Part shown: one piece after another, positions 40,997 to 51,962 of the stretch
Layout: every line of letters starts with the position of its first letter
Position numbering within the stretch: the stretch's first letter is position 1
Assembly: GCF_001610975.1 (NCBI RefSeq)
Contig: NZ_CP013342.1
Span: forward strand, 2,737,001 to 2,801,000
Direction: 5' to 3'
DNA from: Sphingopyxis terrae subsp. terrae NBRC 15098
GTDB lineage: Bacteria > Pseudomonadota > Alphaproteobacteria > Sphingomonadales > Sphingomonadaceae
DNA length: 64,000 nucleotides
Notes under the pieces: generated by a model
What the model was told of the DNA's origin: nothing
Databases searched by the model: none
Seen by the model: the letters and a program-made list of their open reading frames with translations, nothing else
Program-made: the position numbers and the translations under genes

Positions 40997-42058
40997 TTAT
41001 TTAAGCTCCGAACCGTCGAGCGGCGTCATGCCCTTCGCCGCGGCGGCGGCCTTCGCCGACACGTCGGGGGGCGAGATCACCAGGCCCTTGGCGGCCAGAT
41101 AGCCGTCCTTCGCCGCACCCTTCAGGAATTCGGCGACATATTCGGCCAGGCCGGGGATCACGCCGACATGCGCCTTCTTGATATAGATGAACAGCGGGCG
41201 CGCGCCGGGATAGCTGCCGCCGGCGATCGTGTCATAGGTCGGGCTGACGCCCTGCACCGGAACCGCCTTGATCTTGTCCTTGTTCGCATCGAGGTACGAA
41301 AAGCCGAAGATGCCCAGGCTGTCGGGGTTCTTGTCGAGCTTCGAGATGATCAGATTATCATTCTCGCCCTGTTCGACATAGAAGGGCGCGCCGCGCAGGC
41401 CGGTGCACACCGCTTCATGCTTGTCCTTGTCGCTGTCCTTCAGCGCCTTCATCGCGGGGTCGGCGTCACAGCCCTTGCCCATGATCAGTTCCTTGAACGC
41501 GTCATAGGTGCCGCTGGTCGACGGCGGGCCGAAGACCGAAATGCCGACAGCGGGCAGCGCCGGGTTGACGTCTTTCCACGTCTTGGCGGTGTTGGGCTTG
41601 CCATAGGGGTTGGCGGCCAAAGCCTTATAGACATCTTCCTCGGTCAGCTTGAAGCCGGGGCCGCGCTGCGCTTCGCCCAGCGCGATGCCGTCGATGCCGA
41701 CCTGGATTTCGACGATGTCCTTGACGCCATTCTTGACGCAGGTGTCGAATTCCTTCTTCTTCATGCGGCGCGAGGCGTTCGAGATGTCGGGGGTGTCACC
41801 GCCGACACCCTGGCAAAAGCGTTCGAAGCCGCCGCCGGTGCCGGTCGAATCGATCTTCGGCGTCTTGTTGCCCGTCGCTTCGGCGAATTTTTCGCCGACC
41901 GCAGTGGCAAAGGGATAGACGGTCGAGGAGCCGACGGCGCTGATATAATCGCGCGCGGCGCCGCCCGAGGAGGCCTGATCCTGACACGCCGAAAGCGCCA
42001 GCGCGGCGGTCGCGGCGCAGGCGAGCAGGCCGGTGGTGCGGGCAAATTTCTTCACCAT
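40997..42058 (-). CDS. pstS: Phosphate-binding lipoprotein PstS
   Basis: 353 residues. N-terminal signal with a lipobox (TAALALSAC, Cys25), so it is a lipoprotein facing the periplasm. Phosphate-binding motifs: ISAVGSSTVYPFATAVGEKF, STGTGGGFERFCQGVGGDTPDISNASR (shown in part: TGTGGGFERFCQG), GVGISVF...PPSTSGTYDAF and PGARPLFIYIKKAH. It delivers phosphate to PstCA. ATG 42058 starts the signal peptide. The Pho box at 42138-42157 lies 80 bp upstream, so the pst operon is PhoB-controlled. Confidence 0.96.
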   Translation of the reverse strand: MVKKFARTTGLLACAATAALALSACQDQASSGGAARDYISAVGSSTVYPFATAVGEKFAEATGNKTPKIDSTGTGGGFERFCQGVGGDTPDISNASRRMKKKEFDTCVKNGVKDIVEIQVGIDGIALGEAQRGPGFKLTEEDVYKALAANPYGKPNTAKTWKDVNPALPAVGISVFGPPSTSGTYDAFKELIMGKGCDADPAMKALKDSDKDKHEAVCTGLRGAPFYVEQGENDNLIISKLDKNPDSLGIFGFSYLDANKDKIKAVPVQGVSPTYDTIAGGSYPGARPLFIYIKKAHVGVIPGLAEYVAEFLKGAAKDGYLAAKGLVISPPDVSAKAAAAAKGMTPLDGSELK

Positions 42059-42137
42059 GAAATGATCCTGTCGGGGGTCGTTACCGAACCAAGCCGCCAC
42101 CCCCGCGGCGACTCGCTGAGGGCCATTTGGGGGTTTT

Positions 42138-42157
42138 GTGTGACGCGTTTGTGACAG
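42138..42157 (-). promoter_or_regulatory. PhoB box upstream of pstS
   Basis: Read on the minus strand: CTGTCACAAACGCGTCACAC, two CTGTCAC/CGTCACA half-sites 11 bp apart. Just upstream (42161-42178) two further TGACACT units continue the same spacing, so up to four half-sites stand in a row. It faces pstS. Confidence 0.8.
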
Positions 42158-42259
42158 GGAGTGTCATGGAAGTGTCATGGATGGCTATGCATTCTCGATC
42201 ACGAGTATCGCATTGTGCAGTGCGGTATACGGTGTCTTTGTTTCGCCTTTCTGAGATCT

Positions 42260-42323
42260 AGGCCGTGTCGACAAAAGGGATTCCCAAACGCGCGTTTGGG
42301 AGTCCCTTTTGTCAACACGGCCT
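42260..42323. repeat. 64-bp near-perfect palindrome (probable mobile-element remnant)
   Basis: AGGCCGTGTCGACAAAAGGG begins the left arm and CCCTTTTGTCAACACGGCCT ends the right arm. The two 32-bp arms match at 30 of 32 positions with no spacer (centre AAACGC|GCGTTT). It would extrude as a long hairpin. The outer 20 bp look like IS-type terminal repeats placed head to head, so a MITE or IS scar is likely; a terminator role is possible given the CCCTTTT. It lies between pstS's promoter and the monooxygenase gene. Confidence 0.75.
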
Positions 42324-42367
42324 GGACAACTAGAGATAGGTCATTTCTGTATGGCAGGAAAGGTAAC

Positions 42368-42700
42368 ATGATCCTCATCACCGGCCACGTCATCCTGACC
42401 CCCGAGCATGGCGAGCGCATGATTGCGTTCGGCGCCGAGCATAGTGCGCGATCGCGGGGCGAGCCGGGGTGTCTGGCGCAACATTGCCATATCGATGCCG
42501 TGCCTCGACAGGCTGGGGATGGCTCGGCTTATGAATGTCTGACGTTCGTCGAGGAGTGGGAGAGCGTCGATGCGGTGCGCGCCCATTTCGCGCTGCCCGC
42601 CTCGCGCGCCTTCGTCGCCGACATGCGCCCCCTCTCGCCGCAACCGCCCGCGATCCGCATTTATGCCGCCGAGGATATTACGGCGAAGCTGATGGGGTAA
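42368..42700 (+). CDS. ABM-domain (YgiN-like) small monooxygenase-family protein
   Basis: 110 residues of a dimeric alpha-beta barrel of the antibiotic biosynthesis monooxygenase (ABM) family: MILITGHVILTPEHGERMI, HSARSRGEPGCLAQHCHID, ECLTFVEEWESVDAVRAHF and a C-terminal strand RIYAAE. Related proteins act on quinones or haem-like substrates, or are of unknown function. AGGAAAGG precedes ATG 42368. The 64-bp palindrome ends 44 bp upstream, inside the only place its promoter could be. Confidence 0.8.
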   Translation: MILITGHVILTPEHGERMIAFGAEHSARSRGEPGCLAQHCHIDAVPRQAGDGSAYECLTFVEEWESVDAVRAHFALPASRAFVADMRPLSPQPPAIRIYAAEDITAKLMG

Positions 42701-42841
42701 ATCTCCCCTCCCGCTTGCGGGAGGGGTTGGGGGTGGGCCGCGCGCCGGTGCGCGCATCCGATGTTGATTGCCCACCCCGCTGCGACTAGCGAACGGGTTC
42801 GCAAATCTCGCAGCCCCTCCCGCATGCGGGCGGGGAGAGAT
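42701..42841. repeat. Compound inverted repeat (CTCCCCTCCCGC type)
   Basis: ATCTCCCCTCCCGC at the left and GGGCGGGGAGAGAT at the right bracket further hairpins (CCCCTCCCGCTTGCGGGAGGGG at 42704-42725 and CCCCTCCCGCATGCGGG near 42816). A 141-bp structure-rich non-coding element directly after the ABM gene; probably one of the genome's dispersed palindromic families and a functional terminator. Confidence 0.7.
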
Positions 42842-42855
42842 CAGGCCGGGGGCAT

Positions 42856-43407
42856 ATGACGGGGTTCGAATTCAGCTTTTCCTTTTTCGGCCTGATCCTG
42901 GGCCTCGCGCTGGCCGAGGGGCTCGGCGGGTTGGCGCGCGCGCTCAAAGCCAGCCACCGCGTCCGCATCGGCTGGCCGACCGCGCTGCTCGGCCTGTTCG
43001 TGTCGTGCGACGTGGTGACCTTCTGGATGTTCGGATGGAATCTGCGCGAGCTGTTGCCGCTGAACTGGCCGATCCTGTTCGGCGGCTTCGTCGTCACCGC
43101 GGTCTATTTCGTCGCGGCGAGCCTGGTCTTTCCCGACGATCCGGAGGCGTGGGACGACCTCAACGCCCATTTCGACAAACAGCGGCGGCTGGTGATCGGC
43201 GGCGTCTTGCTGGCCAATATCGCGCTGGTCGCCGTCACCTGGGCCTTTGTCGGACTCCCCAGGGCGGGCTCGTTGCGTGCCTTCATCCTCGCATGGTCCT
43301 TCTTCCCCGTCGCCGCGCTCGCGATCGCGGCAAAGGACCGCCGTATCGTCGTCGCCTGCCTGATCTGGCTCCTCGCGCTCTATCCGCTGTCGGCGGTGTG
43401 GCATTGA
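42856..43407 (+). CDS. Small integral membrane protein, family not recognised
   Basis: 183 residues with five or six hydrophobic spans: FEFSFSFFGLILGLALAEGL, WPTALLGLFVSCDVVTFWMFG, WPILFGGFVVTAVYFVAASLVF, RLVIGGVLLANIALVAVTWAFVG, AFILAWSFFPVAALAIAA and a C-terminal span. A conserved-looking soluble loop FPDDPEAWDDLNAHFDKQ lies between spans 3 and 4. GGGGG stands just before ATG 42856. It is flanked by repeats on both sides, so it is transcribed alone. I do not recognise a functional motif. Confidence 0.65.
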   Translation: MTGFEFSFSFFGLILGLALAEGLGGLARALKASHRVRIGWPTALLGLFVSCDVVTFWMFGWNLRELLPLNWPILFGGFVVTAVYFVAASLVFPDDPEAWDDLNAHFDKQRRLVIGGVLLANIALVAVTWAFVGLPRAGSLRAFILAWSFFPVAALAIAAKDRRIVVACLIWLLALYPLSAVWH

Positions 43408-43471
43408 TCCTTTAAAAATCGTCACCCCGGACATGCTCGGCGGTCATGGCCTTGGGACAGGTGGGCAAGTG

Positions 43472-43540
43472 TTCCCCGGCGAAAGTCGGGGCCATGACAG
43501 GGTGCGACACGTCATCTGGGCCCCGGCTTTCGCCGGGGAT
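43472..43540. repeat. Dispersed inverted repeat (CCCCGGCGAAAGTCGGGG type)
   Basis: TTCCCCGGCGAAAGTCGGGG (43472-43491) and CCCCGGCTTTCGCCGGGG (43521-43538) are inverted copies around GCCATGACAGGGTGCG... This palindrome family is familiar between sphingomonad genes. It lies between the convergent membrane protein gene and uvrA and may terminate both. The rest of 43408-43611 holds nothing else I can support. Confidence 0.75.
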
Positions 43541-43611
43541 CACAGATGCGGGCTTGCCCCGCGTTCGTCGGCCCAGACCTGATCCTGGATGACAGGAGAG
43601 GGGGCCGCGCC

Positions 43612-46503
<2,892 letters not shown>

Positions 46504-46514
46504 GGGGAGGGTAT

Positions 46515-46529
46515 GTTCCAGATTTGTTC
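46515..46529. promoter_or_regulatory. LexA (SOS) box before uvrA
   Basis: GTTCCAGATTTGTTC is an exact GTTC-N7-GTTC, the alphaproteobacterial LexA site. It lies 12 bp upstream of the uvrA start codon, so uvrA is very probably SOS-induced. Confidence 0.85.
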
Positions 46530-46737
46530 CGGCCGCGCAAGAGGGCGCCGCTCGCTCGAACGCCTAGATAGGAAGCGGCTGCTTTGCGCGCAACGGGGCG
46601 GCGATTCCACCAACGAACGAGTGCGTTCGACCAGCGGCCTGCATCTTGCTTGACCTGCGATTGGCGCGGGCGGACAAGTCGCCATGGCCTGCGGCGGATC
46701 GGCCCTTGAACCGTGCGCGGGGGTAGGAGACTGGGGA

Positions 46738-48813
46738 ATGAAGATGTTTTTGGGCGGCCCCGCTGCCGTCGCTATCGCCGCCGCGCTGATCGCAGCACCT
46801 GTTCTGGCCCGCAATGCTGGCGCTGACGCTTCCTTGGTCGCTGCGACCGATGCTGCGGCCGGCGCCGAAGACGGGTCGCTCAAGCCGCTGACCTTCGGAA
46901 GCTGGGGCGTCGATCTGGGCGCGCGCGACACGTCAGTAAAGCCGGGCGACGATTTCGACAAATATGCCAATGGCGCATGGTTCGCGCGCACCGAAATTCC
47001 GGCCGATCAGGCATCGGCCGGCGTCGATTACGATGTCTATAATCTGACGCAGCGTCAGCTCCGCCAGCTCGTCATCGGCGCACCCGCGACCAGTCAGGTC
47101 GGCGGGCTTTATCAAAGCTTCATGGACGAAAAGCGCGTCGCACAATTGGGCACCAAGCCGCTGATGGCCGACATCGCTGCCGTCGCGGCGATCAAGGACA
47201 AGAGCGAAATGGCGCGCTTCATGGGCGCGTCGCAGGGAAGCTTCGGCGCCTCGATCGTGGGCGGCGGCCCCTATGCCGATCCCGACACGCCGACGGTCAA
47301 CGTGCTGTGGCTCGGGCAGGGCGGGATCGGGCTTCCCGACCGCGATTATTATCTGAACGACAGCTTCAAGCCGCAGCGTGAGGCCTATCGCGCCTATATC
47401 GCGCGGACGATGAAGAGGATCGGTAACCCCGATCCCGAAAAGGCCGCCGATGCGGTGCTGGCGTTCGAGACCGAGATCGCCAAGGTGAGCTGGGCGATCG
47501 CCGAGCGCCGCGATCTGGGCAAGATCAACAACCCGATGTCGTCGGAGGCGCTGGCCGCCTATGCGCCCGGGCTCGACTGGAGCGCCTGGTTCGCGGGCGC
47601 CGACATTCCGGCGCAGAAGCGCATCATCGTCAACGAAAATACCGCGATCCGCGACATCGCAGCGCTCTATGGCAAGACGCCGCTCGACACGCTGAAGCTG
47701 TGGCAGGAATTCCATGTCGCCGACAATGCGGCCAATTATCTGTCCGACGACTGGGTCGACAGCCGCTTCGAATTCTCGAAGGCGCTGAGCGGCGTGACCG
47801 AGATGCGCCCGCGCTGGAAGCGCGGGCTGCGCCTTGTCGATAGCAGCCTGGGCGAGCTGGTTGGCGAGGAATATGCGAAGCAATATTTCCCGCCGAGTGC
47901 CAAGGCGAAGATGGAAACGCTCGTCGCCAATCTGAAGCTGGCGATGGGCGACCGCATCCGCGGCAACAGCTGGATGGCGCCCGCCACCAAGGAAGCCGCG
48001 CTCGCCAAGCTGGACAAGATGGACGTGATGGTCGGCTACCCCGACAAGTGGCGCGACTATTCGGGGCTCAAGATCGATCCCGCCGACCTCTACGGCAATG
48101 TGAAGCGCAGCGCGGCGTTCGAATATGCCTATCAGCTCGCCGACCTGGACAAGCCGGTCGACCGCAAGAAATGGTCGATGAACGCGCAGGAAGTGAACGC
48201 CTACAACGGCGGGCTTGAAAACAAGATCGTTTTCCCGGCCGGTATTCTGCAGGCGCCCTATTTCAGCGAGACGGTCGACGATGCGGTCAACTATGGCGCG
48301 ATCGGCGCCGTGATCGGCCATGAAATCACTCATGGTTTCGACGATCAGGGGCGCAAGATCGATGCGAGCGGCGCCGTGCGCGACTGGTGGACCAAGGAAG
48401 ATGCCGCGCGCTTCGATGCGCAGGCCAAGGGCTTCGGCGCGCAATATGCGACCTATGAGGCGGCGCCGGGTGCGTTCATCAACCCCGATCTGACGATGGG
48501 CGAGAATCTCGCCGACCTTGCGGGGCTCGAGGTCGCCTATGACGCCTATCACCGGTCGCTGAACGGCAAGGAAGCGCCAGTGATCGACGGGCTGACCGGC
48601 GATCAGCGCTTCTTCCTCGCCTTTGCGCAGGCGTGGCGTGACAAGGCGCGCGAGGATGCGACCAAGCAGCAGGTAGCGAGCGACCCGCACAGCCCGGCGC
48701 GCTGGCGCATCATCGGTCCGCTGCGCAACGTCGATGCCTGGTACAAGGCGTTCAACGTCGCGCCGGGGACCAAATATTATCTGAAGCCCGAGGATCGCAC
48801 GCGCATTTGGTAA
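46738..48813 (+). CDS. M13-family zinc metallopeptidase (PepO/neprilysin-like)
   Basis: 691 residues. Signal sequence (MKMFLGGPAAVAIAAALIAAPVLA), then the M13 N-terminal domain (KPGDDFDKYANGAWF...). The zinc site HEITH is at 528-532 (IGHEITHGFDDQGRKIDASG), and the third ligand Glu is at 589 in ENLADLAGLEVAYDAY. The C-terminus ends GTKYYLKPEDRTRIW, as in the family. It cleaves oligopeptides in the periplasm. GGTAGGAGA precedes ATG 46738. Divergent from uvrA with 234 bp between starts; apart from the SOS box that gap shows no other element I can support. Length and motifs are normal. Confidence 0.95.
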   Translation: MKMFLGGPAAVAIAAALIAAPVLARNAGADASLVAATDAAAGAEDGSLKPLTFGSWGVDLGARDTSVKPGDDFDKYANGAWFARTEIPADQASAGVDYDVYNLTQRQLRQLVIGAPATSQVGGLYQSFMDEKRVAQLGTKPLMADIAAVAAIKDKSEMARFMGASQGSFGASIVGGGPYADPDTPTVNVLWLGQGGIGLPDRDYYLNDSFKPQREAYRAYIARTMKRIGNPDPEKAADAVLAFETEIAKVSWAIAERRDLGKINNPMSSEALAAYAPGLDWSAWFAGADIPAQKRIIVNENTAIRDIAALYGKTPLDTLKLWQEFHVADNAANYLSDDWVDSRFEFSKALSGVTEMRPRWKRGLRLVDSSLGELVGEEYAKQYFPPSAKAKMETLVANLKLAMGDRIRGNSWMAPATKEAALAKLDKMDVMVGYPDKWRDYSGLKIDPADLYGNVKRSAAFEYAYQLADLDKPVDRKKWSMNAQEVNAYNGGLENKIVFPAGILQAPYFSETVDDAVNYGAIGAVIGHEITHGFDDQGRKIDASGAVRDWWTKEDAARFDAQAKGFGAQYATYEAAPGAFINPDLTMGENLADLAGLEVAYDAYHRSLNGKEAPVIDGLTGDQRFFLAFAQAWRDKAREDATKQQVASDPHSPARWRIIGPLRNVDAWYKAFNVAPGTKYYLKPEDRTRIW

Positions 48814-48858
48814 ACCGGCGGCGCCCTTTTATCCCCTCCGCGCAATGCCGCTGGTCGC

Positions 48859-48883
48859 GGAACGCAACTTGCGGCAAAGCGTT
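48859..48883 (+). promoter_or_regulatory. EcfG-type (general stress response) promoter
   Basis: GGAAC (48859-48863), 16 bp, then CGTT (48880-48883): an exact match to the GGAAC-N16/17-CGTT consensus of the alphaproteobacterial EcfG sigma factor. It lies about 36 bp upstream of the small periplasmic protein gene at 48920. Confidence 0.8.
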
Positions 48884-48919
48884 GGACGGGCAGGGAGCTC
48901 GGTTTAAGGAGATTTCTTG

Positions 48920-49303
48920 ATGACCAGATCGATTTTTGCCGCCGCGGTCGTCGCGGCGCTGATGAGTTCCGCGCCGGCGATGGCTCAGAAGCTGCCAGAC
49001 GGCACGACCGCTCAGGAACGCGCGGATACCGCGAAGCTGAATGCCGAGCAGCTCGCGAAGGCCGATGCCGAAACCGCGCGCTATCAGCAGAGCGTTTCGC
49101 AATATGAGCAGCAAAAGGCTGCGATCGCCGAGCAGGCGGCCGCTGCGCAGGCGAAATATGCCGACGAAACCGCCGCTTATGAAGCGGAAAAGGCTCGCGT
49201 CGCGGCGATGGCCGCCGAAGAACGCCAAAAATGGGAAGCCGATGTCGCGGCATGCAAGGCGGGCGACACCAGCCGCTGTGCCAAGCCGCAGCCCAAGGAA
49301 TAG
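48920..49303 (+). CDS. Small periplasmic Ala/Glu/Gln-rich coiled-coil protein
   Basis: 127 residues. Signal peptide MTRSIFAAAVVAALMSSAPAMAQ, then a helical region of Ala/Glu/Gln/Lys heptads (TAKLNAEQLAKADAETARYQQSVSQYEQQKAAIAEQ) and a C-terminal CKAGDTSRCAKP with two cysteines that could form a disulfide. AAGGAG is well placed for ATG 48920; a TTG immediately before it is an alternative. An EcfG-type promoter stands upstream and a strong terminator follows the next ~35 bp, so it is a monocistronic stress gene. Function unknown. Confidence 0.75.
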   Translation: MTRSIFAAAVVAALMSSAPAMAQKLPDGTTAQERADTAKLNAEQLAKADAETARYQQSVSQYEQQKAAIAEQAAAAQAKYADETAAYEAEKARVAAMAAEERQKWEADVAACKAGDTSRCAKPQPKE

Positions 49304-49335
49304 TGCTGCCAATCGGCACGCGATCCCGTGAGATT

Positions 49336-49371
49336 AAAGGGGCTCCGACGACAGGTCGGGGCCCCTTTTTA
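49336..49371 (+). terminator. Rho-independent terminator
   Basis: AAAGGGGCTCCGAC and GTCGGGGCCCCTTTTT pair around GACAG, with a T-run at the end. It closes the small periplasmic protein gene. The remaining stretch to the next gene (49372-49573) includes no promoter I can name. Confidence 0.85.
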
Positions 49372-49573
49372 TTGGCGCGCTTCCGTTCGTCCGTTGGTCG
49401 CCCTTTGTAGGCGCTTCATCTTTCAATCGACTCGTCGCTGGGGCTGATCGAAGCGCGTATGAATGGCGCGAAAAATTGGCGCATTCCGTGGGTTGCGGGA
49501 TGCGAGGCGACCAGACTTCCCCGGTTACGGCGCAGCGTGTCCCGCATCCCATAACGGATGAGAGGACTCTCCC

Positions 49574-49945
49574 ATGTCACACCGTATTGCCAAATATTTG
49601 CTCATGACAGGCGCCGCTGCATTGTCGGCAGGCGCCGCCGCCCCGGTCGCGACTGCCGCCGAGGCGCGCGTCGCGGATACCGATGATGCGCCGACGGTCA
49701 TCGTGCCGTACGGCGATCTCAATCTGAGCAGCGTCAAGGGCCGCGCTCGGCTGGAAACGCGCGTACGCATCGCCATTCGCGGCATGTGTCGTACCGATCC
49801 CCGAGCGACGCTGTCTCAGCGGGCGCAGGAACGCGACTGCATTGTCCATGCGCGTCGCAGCGCCGAACCGCAGATGGCGGCGTTGTTCGGTGGCAGCGAT
49901 ATGAAATTGGCACTTGAACGTCCGGCGGAGGTTGCCGTCCGCTAA
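49574..49945 (+). CDS. UrcA family protein
   Basis: 123 residues with a signal peptide (MSHRIAKYLLMTGAAALSAGAAAPVATAA). The mature domain matches UrcA: VIVPYGDLNLSSVKGRARLETRVRIAIRGMCRTD, then a CxxxA-type RDCIVHARRSAEPQMAAL (two cysteines). UrcA proteins are small secreted proteins of sphingomonads and Caulobacterales; the founding member is regulated by sugar use, but the function is unclear. AGAGGA precedes ATG 49574. Confidence 0.85.
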   Translation: MSHRIAKYLLMTGAAALSAGAAAPVATAAEARVADTDDAPTVIVPYGDLNLSSVKGRARLETRVRIAIRGMCRTDPRATLSQRAQERDCIVHARRSAEPQMAALFGGSDMKLALERPAEVAVR

Positions 49946-49961
49946 CCGGCGGTAGAGGCGG

Positions 49962-50696
49962 TCATGCGCCGTGCATGATCGCCTTTACGTCGTGCAGGTA
50001 AGTGCGACCGATCCGGTGTTGGCCGCCTTCGCCCAGGTCCACACTCCACGCGCCGTCGCCATGATGCTTGAGGCCGACGATGCCGTCGCGCCGGACCATT
50101 TTGGACCGGTGAATGCGCATGAACTGATCGGGGTTCATCCGCTCTTCCAATGATTTGATCGTCTGATGAATTAGCCAGCTGCGGCTGCCGACATAGAGGC
50201 GCATATAGTCGCGTTCGGCCTCGATCAGATCGACTTGCGCCGCATCGATGCGCAGCATTTCGCCGCGGTTCTGGACCCAGAATTCGTTGATCCACCGGCT
50301 CTTCGGCGGGGCGGCTCGCCCGGCGCTGCGCCATTCGCGAACGCGCGCGAGGGCTTTGGCGAGGCGATCGGGTGATACCGGCTTGAGCAGATAATCGACT
50401 GCGGCGACGTCGAAGGCTGCGACAGCATAGCGATCGAACGCCGTGACGAAGACGATGGCTGGCGGACAATCGAGCTTTTCGAGCGCGGTCGCCACCTCCA
50501 GCCCGTCGAGGTCGGGCATGGCGATATCGCAAAGCAACAGATCGGGCGCGAGCGCCTCGACCATGCGCAGCGCCGATGCGCCGTCGCTGGCGGTACCGAC
50601 GAGCGAAACCCCGTCCTGCTGCCCCGCCAGAATCTGAAGCCGTTCGATCGCCAGCGGCTCGTCATCGACGATCAGGGTGCGCAGCGTCTGCAGCAT
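49962..50696 (-). CDS. LytTR response regulator
   Basis: 244 residues. The receiver domain (~1-120) has the acidic patch VDDE, phosphoacceptor Asp in LLLCDIAMPDLDG, Thr in FVTAFDRYAV and Lys in YLLKPVSPD. A LytTR DNA-binding domain (~140-240) has EAERDYMRLYV, MRIHRSKMVRRDGI and RTYLHDVKA. Its start lies 1 bp after the kinase stop, so the pair is one unit. LytTR regulators bind direct repeats; the target is unknown, but the kinase-regulator pair lies next to the MATE exporter gene. Confidence 0.93.
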   Translation of the reverse strand: MLQTLRTLIVDDEPLAIERLQILAGQQDGVSLVGTASDGASALRMVEALAPDLLLCDIAMPDLDGLEVATALEKLDCPPAIVFVTAFDRYAVAAFDVAAVDYLLKPVSPDRLAKALARVREWRSAGRAAPPKSRWINEFWVQNRGEMLRIDAAQVDLIEAERDYMRLYVGSRSWLIHQTIKSLEERMNPDQFMRIHRSKMVRRDGIVGLKHHGDGAWSVDLGEGGQHRIGRTYLHDVKAIMHGA

Positions 50697-50697
50697 G

Positions 50698-51870
50698 TCA
50701 GTGTCCTTCGCCCGCGATCGGCAGCCACAGCGATACCGCGAAGCCGCCGCTGTCCGACCGTCCCCATTCGCAGCCTGCCACCGGGCCGTAGCGTGTGATC
50801 AGCCGTTCGCGGACGTTGCCGAGCCCGAGGCCGGTGCCCGATTCGGGGGTCGGTGCGGCGGGGTCGATGTCATTTTCGATCCGGATCACGAGCAGCCCAT
50901 ATTCGCTGCTCGCCGACAGGCGGATCGCAATCCTTCCCTTGCTGGGAGCAACGCCATATTTGATCGCATTTTCGATGATCGGTTGCAGGATCAGCACGGG
51001 AACGCGCGCATTCTCCAGCGCTTTCGGCATCGTCACCTCGACCTGCAGGCGGTCGGGAAAGCGCGCCTGCTCGATCTGGAGATAAAGGCGCTGGAGCGCC
51101 ATTTCCTCGTCGAGGCTGACGAGCTGTTCGGGATCGATCGCGAGGCTCGATCGCAGGAAGGACGACAGATTCATGATCATCGTCTCGGCCTCCGCCTGCG
51201 ATCCGCGCATGACGAGCGTCGACAGCGAATTGAGCGTGTTGAACAGGAAGTGCGGGTTCACCTGATAGTGGAGCGCGCGCAGCTGCGCCGCCTGCGCCTC
51301 GACCCGGTAGCTGTTGGCGCGGCGCTCGACCGCGCGCATTTCGTTGGCATAGCCGAAGGCGACATAGAGCGCTGCCCATACCGCGAAGAAGAAATACCAG
51401 CGGATCGAGCTGTCGAGGATCAGCACCGTTTCCCAGGCAATGGGGAATTTGGACTGCACCTCTTCGATGATCTTCTGGGTATCGCCTGATGGAAACCAGT
51501 AGAAGAAGACGAGCAGATTGATGCTCGCGTAAATGACGACAAGCGGCACAGCGGCGCCCATCGCGACGGCAAGCCGCGCGCCAAAGCTTTTCGGCTGAAC
51601 CCGCTGGATCAGCTGATAGAGGGTGAAGGTGCACAGGATACCGGCGATGACGACGATCGCGCGGCGGCCGATCGCACCCCATTGCTCGGCGGCCCCGGCC
51701 AGCAAGGCCAGCCCGGTCGTGATCAGGAAATAGATCAGCCACATCGCGATGATCGAACCGATCGCGACGCGGGGATTGACGCGGGCGTCCGACGCGCGCC
51801 AGCCCGGCGATGCGGCCAGCATGTGCGCACGCTGGTCGCGCAGCGTCTCTTTGCGGATGGTCATGTTCAT
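50698..51870 (-). CDS. LytS/YehU-type sensor histidine kinase
   Basis: 390 residues. Four hydrophobic spans (~36-60, 70-90, 100-122 and 155-175), then a short linker and the His_kinase domain with the phosphoacceptor in HYQVNPHFLFNTLNSLS (H-box), followed by the ATPase domain: LQPIIENAIKYGV (N-box) and GTGLGLGNVRERL (G-box). The kinase phosphorylates the regulator that follows it. The start is ATG 51870 or 51864; longer upstream frames overlap the MATE gene. An 8-bp hairpin (TTTTGCGC/GCGCAAAA, 51880-51902) stands just before the start. Confidence 0.92.
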   Translation of the reverse strand: MNMTIRKETLRDQRAHMLAASPGWRASDARVNPRVAIGSIIAMWLIYFLITTGLALLAGAAEQWGAIGRRAIVVIAGILCTFTLYQLIQRVQPKSFGARLAVAMGAAVPLVVIYASINLLVFFYWFPSGDTQKIIEEVQSKFPIAWETVLILDSSIRWYFFFAVWAALYVAFGYANEMRAVERRANSYRVEAQAAQLRALHYQVNPHFLFNTLNSLSTLVMRGSQAEAETMIMNLSSFLRSSLAIDPEQLVSLDEEMALQRLYLQIEQARFPDRLQVEVTMPKALENARVPVLILQPIIENAIKYGVAPSKGRIAIRLSASSEYGLLVIRIENDIDPAAPTPESGTGLGLGNVRERLITRYGPVAGCEWGRSDSGGFAVSLWLPIAGEGH

Positions 51871-51962
51871 TGCCGTCGCTTTTGCGCGAATATGGCGCAA
51901 AAAACTAGGTGCGCGCGCTGCGTCAGTCGAAGCCGCGCGCCTTTTGGTCGAAACGCGGCCGG

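Noticed and set aside
42161..42367. Longer N-terminus for the ABM-domain protein reading through the 64-bp palindrome
   Set aside because: The extension is Cys/Arg-rich with no homology and would translate the palindrome; ATG 42368 has a proper ribosome site.
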